Source of the DNA: Gemmatimonadota bacterium | Lineage (GTDB): Bacteria; Gemmatimonadota; Gemmatimonadetes; Longimicrobiales; UBA6960 | Length of the DNA stretch: 7,633 nucleotides | NCBI GenBank assembly: GCA_019347995.1 | Contig: JAHWKH010000106.1 | Location: 1-7,633, forward strand | Direction of reading: 5' to 3' | Shown here: positions 5,085 through 7,633 of the stretch, piece by piece | How the letters are laid out: every line of letters begins with the position of its first letter | How positions within the stretch are numbered: the stretch's first letter is position 1 | Notes under the pieces: model-generated | Seen by the model: only the letters and a program-made list of their open reading frames with translations | The model's database searches: none | Told to the model about the DNA's origin: nothing | Translations under genes and position numbers: made by a program

Positions 5085-7148
5085 TCAGTCCGCCGCGACC
5101 GGTTCGGGGCGGCGGCGGGGAGGCGTCGGAGCCGAAGTCGTCGCCCCACGAACCCGTCCCGGCTCGGGCCACAGGCCGATCAGCCCGCCCACGGCGACGA
5201 TCATGCCGCCGAACCAGATCCAGCCCACCAGCGGATTCACCAGGAACGTGAACGTGGCGGCCTGGGCGGCCGGATCGTTGAAGGCCACCAGGTTCTGCAG
5301 GTCCGCGTCCGCCAGGATGATGTAGAGGTCCTCGAGGAACGACGAGCGGATGCCCACCTCGGTGATGGGCGATTCCCAGGTGAGGTAACCGCGCTTCTCC
5401 GTGGTGAGGGTCCCCAGGGACTCGCCGTCCTTCGTCACGGAGACCAGCGCCACCGCCTGCCACGCCAGGTTGCGGTCGGGGATCCGCTGCGTCGTGGAGA
5501 TGCCCTCGTAGGTCAGCGCGTAGGTGTGCCCCAGGGGCGAGGCGATCTCCGCCGTCTCGCCGGGCTCCAGCGTCTGGCGGATCTCCCGGTCCCACGCGGA
5601 GCCCGCGAAGCCGGCGAAGATCACGACGATGCCGGCGTGGACGATGTAGCCGCCCCAGCGGCGCCGGTTCTTCCCCACCAGGTGGCCGAACGCGACGGCC
5701 CAGCCCTCCCCCTCGATCCGCTTGCGCGCCTTCGTGCCCTTGAAGAACTCGACCAGGACGACGGTGAGCGTGAAGGAGGCGATCCCGAACGTGGCCAGCG
5801 CCATCCACTCCCGGGCGCCGACCGCCAGGAACACCGCCACCACGGCGAGACCCACCGCCACCGGCACGGTGAAGTTCTTCTTGATGTTGCGCTTCGACGC
5901 GCGCCGCCAGGCGATGACCGGGCCGATGCCGGTGAGCGCCAGGAGCACGAGACCGATGGGGATGTTCACCCGGTTGAAGAAGGGTGGGCCCACCGCGACC
6001 GCCTCGCCCAGGAGGCCCTCGCTGATGAGCGGGTAGAGCGTCCCCCACATCACCGAGAAGGCGGCCCCCAGGAGCATGAGGTTGTTGAAGAGGAAGGCCG
6101 ACTCCCGGGAGATGAAGCTCTCGATGTGGTTCTCGCTCTTCAGCTGGGGCAGCCGGTAGAGGATCAGTACCGTCCCGGCGATGATGACCGTCCCCATGAA
6201 GCCGAGGAAGATGAAGGCGATCTTCGTGTTCTCGGCGAACGAATGGACCGACTCGATGAGACCCGAGCGGGTGAGGAACGTGGCGAAGATGGTGAGCACG
6301 AAGGTGAGGATCACCAGCGACATGTTCCACACCTTCAGCATCCCCCGGTTCTCCTGGATCTGGATGGAGTGGAGGAACGCGGTCGCCGTCAGCCAGGGCA
6401 GCAGCGAGGCGTTCTCCACCGGGTCCCAGAACCAGTAGCCGCCCCAGCCCAACTCCTCGTAGGCCCAGCGCATGCCGAAGACGATGCCGTTGGCCAGGAA
6501 GAACCACGAGAGCAGCGTCCACTTCCGCGTGAGCTTGATCCAACGGCTGTCCAGCCGCCCCATGAGCAGGGCCGAGACCGCGAACGCGAACGGGATCGTG
6601 AACGCGGTGAAGCCCAGGTACAGCGTGGGCGGATGGATGGTCATCCAGTAGTTCTGGAGCTGGGGGTTGAGCCCCCGCCCATTGGCCGGCGTGAAGCCCA
6701 GGCGCTGGAAGGGATTCACGTCGGCGAACAGCAGGACGACCAGGAAGAACGAGGCGATGGTCAGCAGCACGCCGACCACGTAGGGCATGAACTCCCGGTT
6801 CGTCTTCCGGTTGGTCCACACGGAAAGGACCGCGAAGAACATCAGGATGAGGACCCAGAAGAGCAGCGAGCCCGTCTGGCCCGCCCACAAGCCGGCCACC
6901 TTGTAGAACGTCTCCAGCTCCCGGTTGGAATAGCTGGCGACGTAGATGTACTCGAAGCGGTCGTTCAGGAAGGTGTCGATGACCCCCAGGGAGGCCAGGA
7001 CCAGCAGGCCGAACACGGCGTAGACGGAACGCTCGGCGGACAGCTGGAGATCCCCACGCCCCGTGCGCCCGGCGGTGTAGCCCAGCACCATGCCCCAGAC
7101 CGCGACGGGGAGCGCGATCCAGAGGGCCAGCTCCCCCAGGATGTTCAT
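5085..7148 (-). CDS. ccmF: Cytochrome c heme lyase subunit CcmF
   Basis: CcmF (687 aa, slightly longer than usual) is a large polytopic inner-membrane protein that receives heme from holo-CcmE and joins it to the CxxCH cysteines of apocytochrome c. The WWD segment is GWGGYWFWDPVENASLLPWL at 234-253. Four conserved histidines are visible: His172 (TIHPPTLYLGF) and His302 (SVHSFAE), matching the periplasmic heme ligands, and His260 (AFLHSIQ) and His504 (YIVHAGI), matching the ligands of the transmembrane b-heme. Many hydrophobic helices lie between residues 5 and 520; a soluble periplasmic domain spans about 520-635, and a last helix about 636-660. The C-terminal tail (661-687) is rich in Pro and Arg. 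The ATG at 7148 overlaps the ccmE stop (ATGA), and no Shine-Dalgarno site precedes it, so translation probably depends on coupling to ccmE. NrfE/CcmK-type paralogs are the alternative, but the ccm context makes CcmF clear. Confidence 0.96.
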   Translation of the reverse strand: MNILGELALWIALPVAVWGMVLGYTAGRTGRGDLQLSAERSVYAVFGLLVLASLGVIDTFLNDRFEYIYVASYSNRELETFYKVAGLWAGQTGSLLFWVLILMFFAVLSVWTNRKTNREFMPYVVGVLLTIASFFLVVLLFADVNPFQRLGFTPANGRGLNPQLQNYWMTIHPPTLYLGFTAFTIPFAFAVSALLMGRLDSRWIKLTRKWTLLSWFFLANGIVFGMRWAYEELGWGGYWFWDPVENASLLPWLTATAFLHSIQIQENRGMLKVWNMSLVILTFVLTIFATFLTRSGLIESVHSFAENTKIAFIFLGFMGTVIIAGTVLILYRLPQLKSENHIESFISRESAFLFNNLMLLGAAFSVMWGTLYPLISEGLLGEAVAVGPPFFNRVNIPIGLVLLALTGIGPVIAWRRASKRNIKKNFTVPVAVGLAVVAVFLAVGAREWMALATFGIASFTLTVVLVEFFKGTKARKRIEGEGWAVAFGHLVGKNRRRWGGYIVHAGIVVIFAGFAGSAWDREIRQTLEPGETAEIASPLGHTYALTYEGISTTQRIPDRNLAWQAVALVSVTKDGESLGTLTTEKRGYLTWESPITEVGIRSSFLEDLYIILADADLQNLVAFNDPAAQAATFTFLVNPLVGWIWFGGMIVAVGGLIGLWPEPGRVRGATTSAPTPPRRRPEPVAAD

Positions 7149-7588
7149 CCGTTGGCGAGCTGCTCGGCCGATGCCTCGTAGCGGCTACCGCACTTCGTGA
7201 GCACCGTGGTGGCGTGGAAGACGCCGTCGCGCTGGAAGCGCCCCTCCACCACGACGTCCACGATCATCGCCTCGCTGTCCGTGAACGTGTCGGGGAGGTT
7301 GTCGGCGAACTCCACGGGGAAGGTCACCGACGTGTCCTCCAGGTCCTCTACGAGGAAGGTGTGGATGGGACCGTTGTCGCCGGGCCGCTTCTCGTACGAG
7401 TCCGGCACGACCCGGCCGCTGACCTTGATGCCCACGTCGTGCAGCGTGGGATCGGCCGCCACCCTGGCCACGAGCTCCGTGGGGGTCATGTAGTAGACCA
7501 TGGTGCTGGTGACGCCCGTCCAGACCAGGTAGGTGACCACGGTGGCGACACCCACCAGGCCGATCAGGAAGCGCCCGTTGCCTTTCAT
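7145..7588 (-). CDS. ccmE: Heme chaperone CcmE, Cys-type (CxxxY) variant
   Basis: CcmE (147 aa) is a membrane-anchored periplasmic OB-fold protein that carries heme from CcmC to CcmF. Residues 7-27 are the N-terminal membrane anchor. Family features follow: TPTEL (35-39), GIKVSGRVVPDS (53-64), and the end of the barrel, VVVEGRFQRDGVFHATTVLTK (112-132 region). Canonical CcmE has His-Asp-Glu-Asn-Tyr here, with His binding heme covalently. This protein has Cys133-Gly-Ser-Arg-Tyr137, the CxxxY form known from Desulfovibrio and archaeal 'System I*' proteins. The C-terminal tail after Tyr137 is short (10 residues). The ATG at 7588 is favoured by GGGGGA 8 nt upstream; an in-frame TTG at 7594 would be only 2 nt from it. 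It is the first gene of the operon seen, but only 45 nt lie upstream in the window, so more ccm genes could precede it. Confidence 0.94.
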   Translation of the reverse strand: MKGNGRFLIGLVGVATVVTYLVWTGVTSTMVYYMTPTELVARVAADPTLHDVGIKVSGRVVPDSYEKRPGDNGPIHTFLVEDLEDTSVTFPVEFADNLPDTFTDSEAMIVDVVVEGRFQRDGVFHATTVLTKCGSRYEASAEQLANG

Positions 7589-7596
7589 GACCAAGT

Positions 7597-7602
7597 TCCC
7601 CC
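7597..7602 (-). promoter_or_regulatory. Ribosome binding site of ccmE
   Basis: The minus strand reads GGGGGA here, 8 nt before the ATG at 7588. This spacing selects that ATG over the in-frame TTG at 7594. In the remaining upstream bases (to 7633) I see no convincing promoter, so the operon promoter is probably outside the window. Confidence 0.55.
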
Positions 7603-7633
7603 GAAATTGCGCGCGAACACCCTCGGAAATCTC

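Noticed and set aside
5074..6888. A 604-codon second minus-strand frame inside ccmF
   Set aside because: Pro/Gly/Arg/His-rich shadow frame within a gene with clear conserved motifs.
4893..7181. A 762-codon open frame on the plus strand, opposite ccmF
   Set aside because: Its product is a low-complexity string of Arg, Gly, Glu, Asp, His and Gln, the usual antisense shadow of a GC-rich gene. ccmF on the other strand is unmistakable.
1..7633. CRISPR arrays, insertion sequences, tRNA or rRNA genes
   Set aside because: No spaced direct repeats, transposase-like frames, terminal inverted repeats or RNA gene signatures were seen by eye on either strand.

Overview
The window looks like a piece of chromosome from a GC-rich (roughly 65-70% by eye) Gram-negative bacterium. 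Evidence is an exported beta-barrel-like protein with an Ala-x-Ala signal peptide at the left edge and an inner-membrane cytochrome c maturation (Ccm, System I) operon filling the rest. The lineage cannot be fixed from the sequence. Signal peptides ending in AxA-Gln and the Ccm variant would suit Gemmatimonadota, Acidobacteriota or a deltaproteobacterial-type lineage. All supported genes are on the minus strand, so the operon reads from right to left.

Right to left, the operon is: ccmE (7588-7145), ccmF (7148-5085), a small membrane-anchored zinc-ribbon protein with a CcmI-like helical segment (5077-4598), a ccmA-ccmB fusion (4601-3024), ccmC (3024-2305), a ccmD-like gene with an added signal peptide (2308-2072) and a low-specificity threonine aldolase gene, ltaE (2061-964). 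Junctions are very tight (ATGA, 7 nt, GTGA, TGATG, ATGA, 10 nt), so the genes are almost certainly co-transcribed and largely translationally coupled. After a 112-nt gap, which holds a good candidate sigma-54 (-24/-12) promoter, comes the 5' part of a gene for an exported, probably outer-membrane protein (851 to beyond position 1).

Together the Ccm proteins would load heme onto the periplasmic chaperone CcmE (CcmC with CcmD), release holo-CcmE by ATP hydrolysis (CcmAB) and ligate the heme to apocytochrome c (CcmF). The set is not the textbook one. CcmE has Cys in place of the heme-binding His (CxxxY, not HxxxY). No ccmG or ccmH is seen. CcmA and CcmB are one polypeptide. A CcmI-like segment is joined to a zinc ribbon. 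CcmD carries a signal peptide. CcmC has Glu where the WWD motif normally has Asp. This resembles the described Cys-CcmE variant, 'System I*', known from Desulfovibrio and archaea, with further changes. I see no mobile elements, CRISPR arrays, tRNA or rRNA genes.
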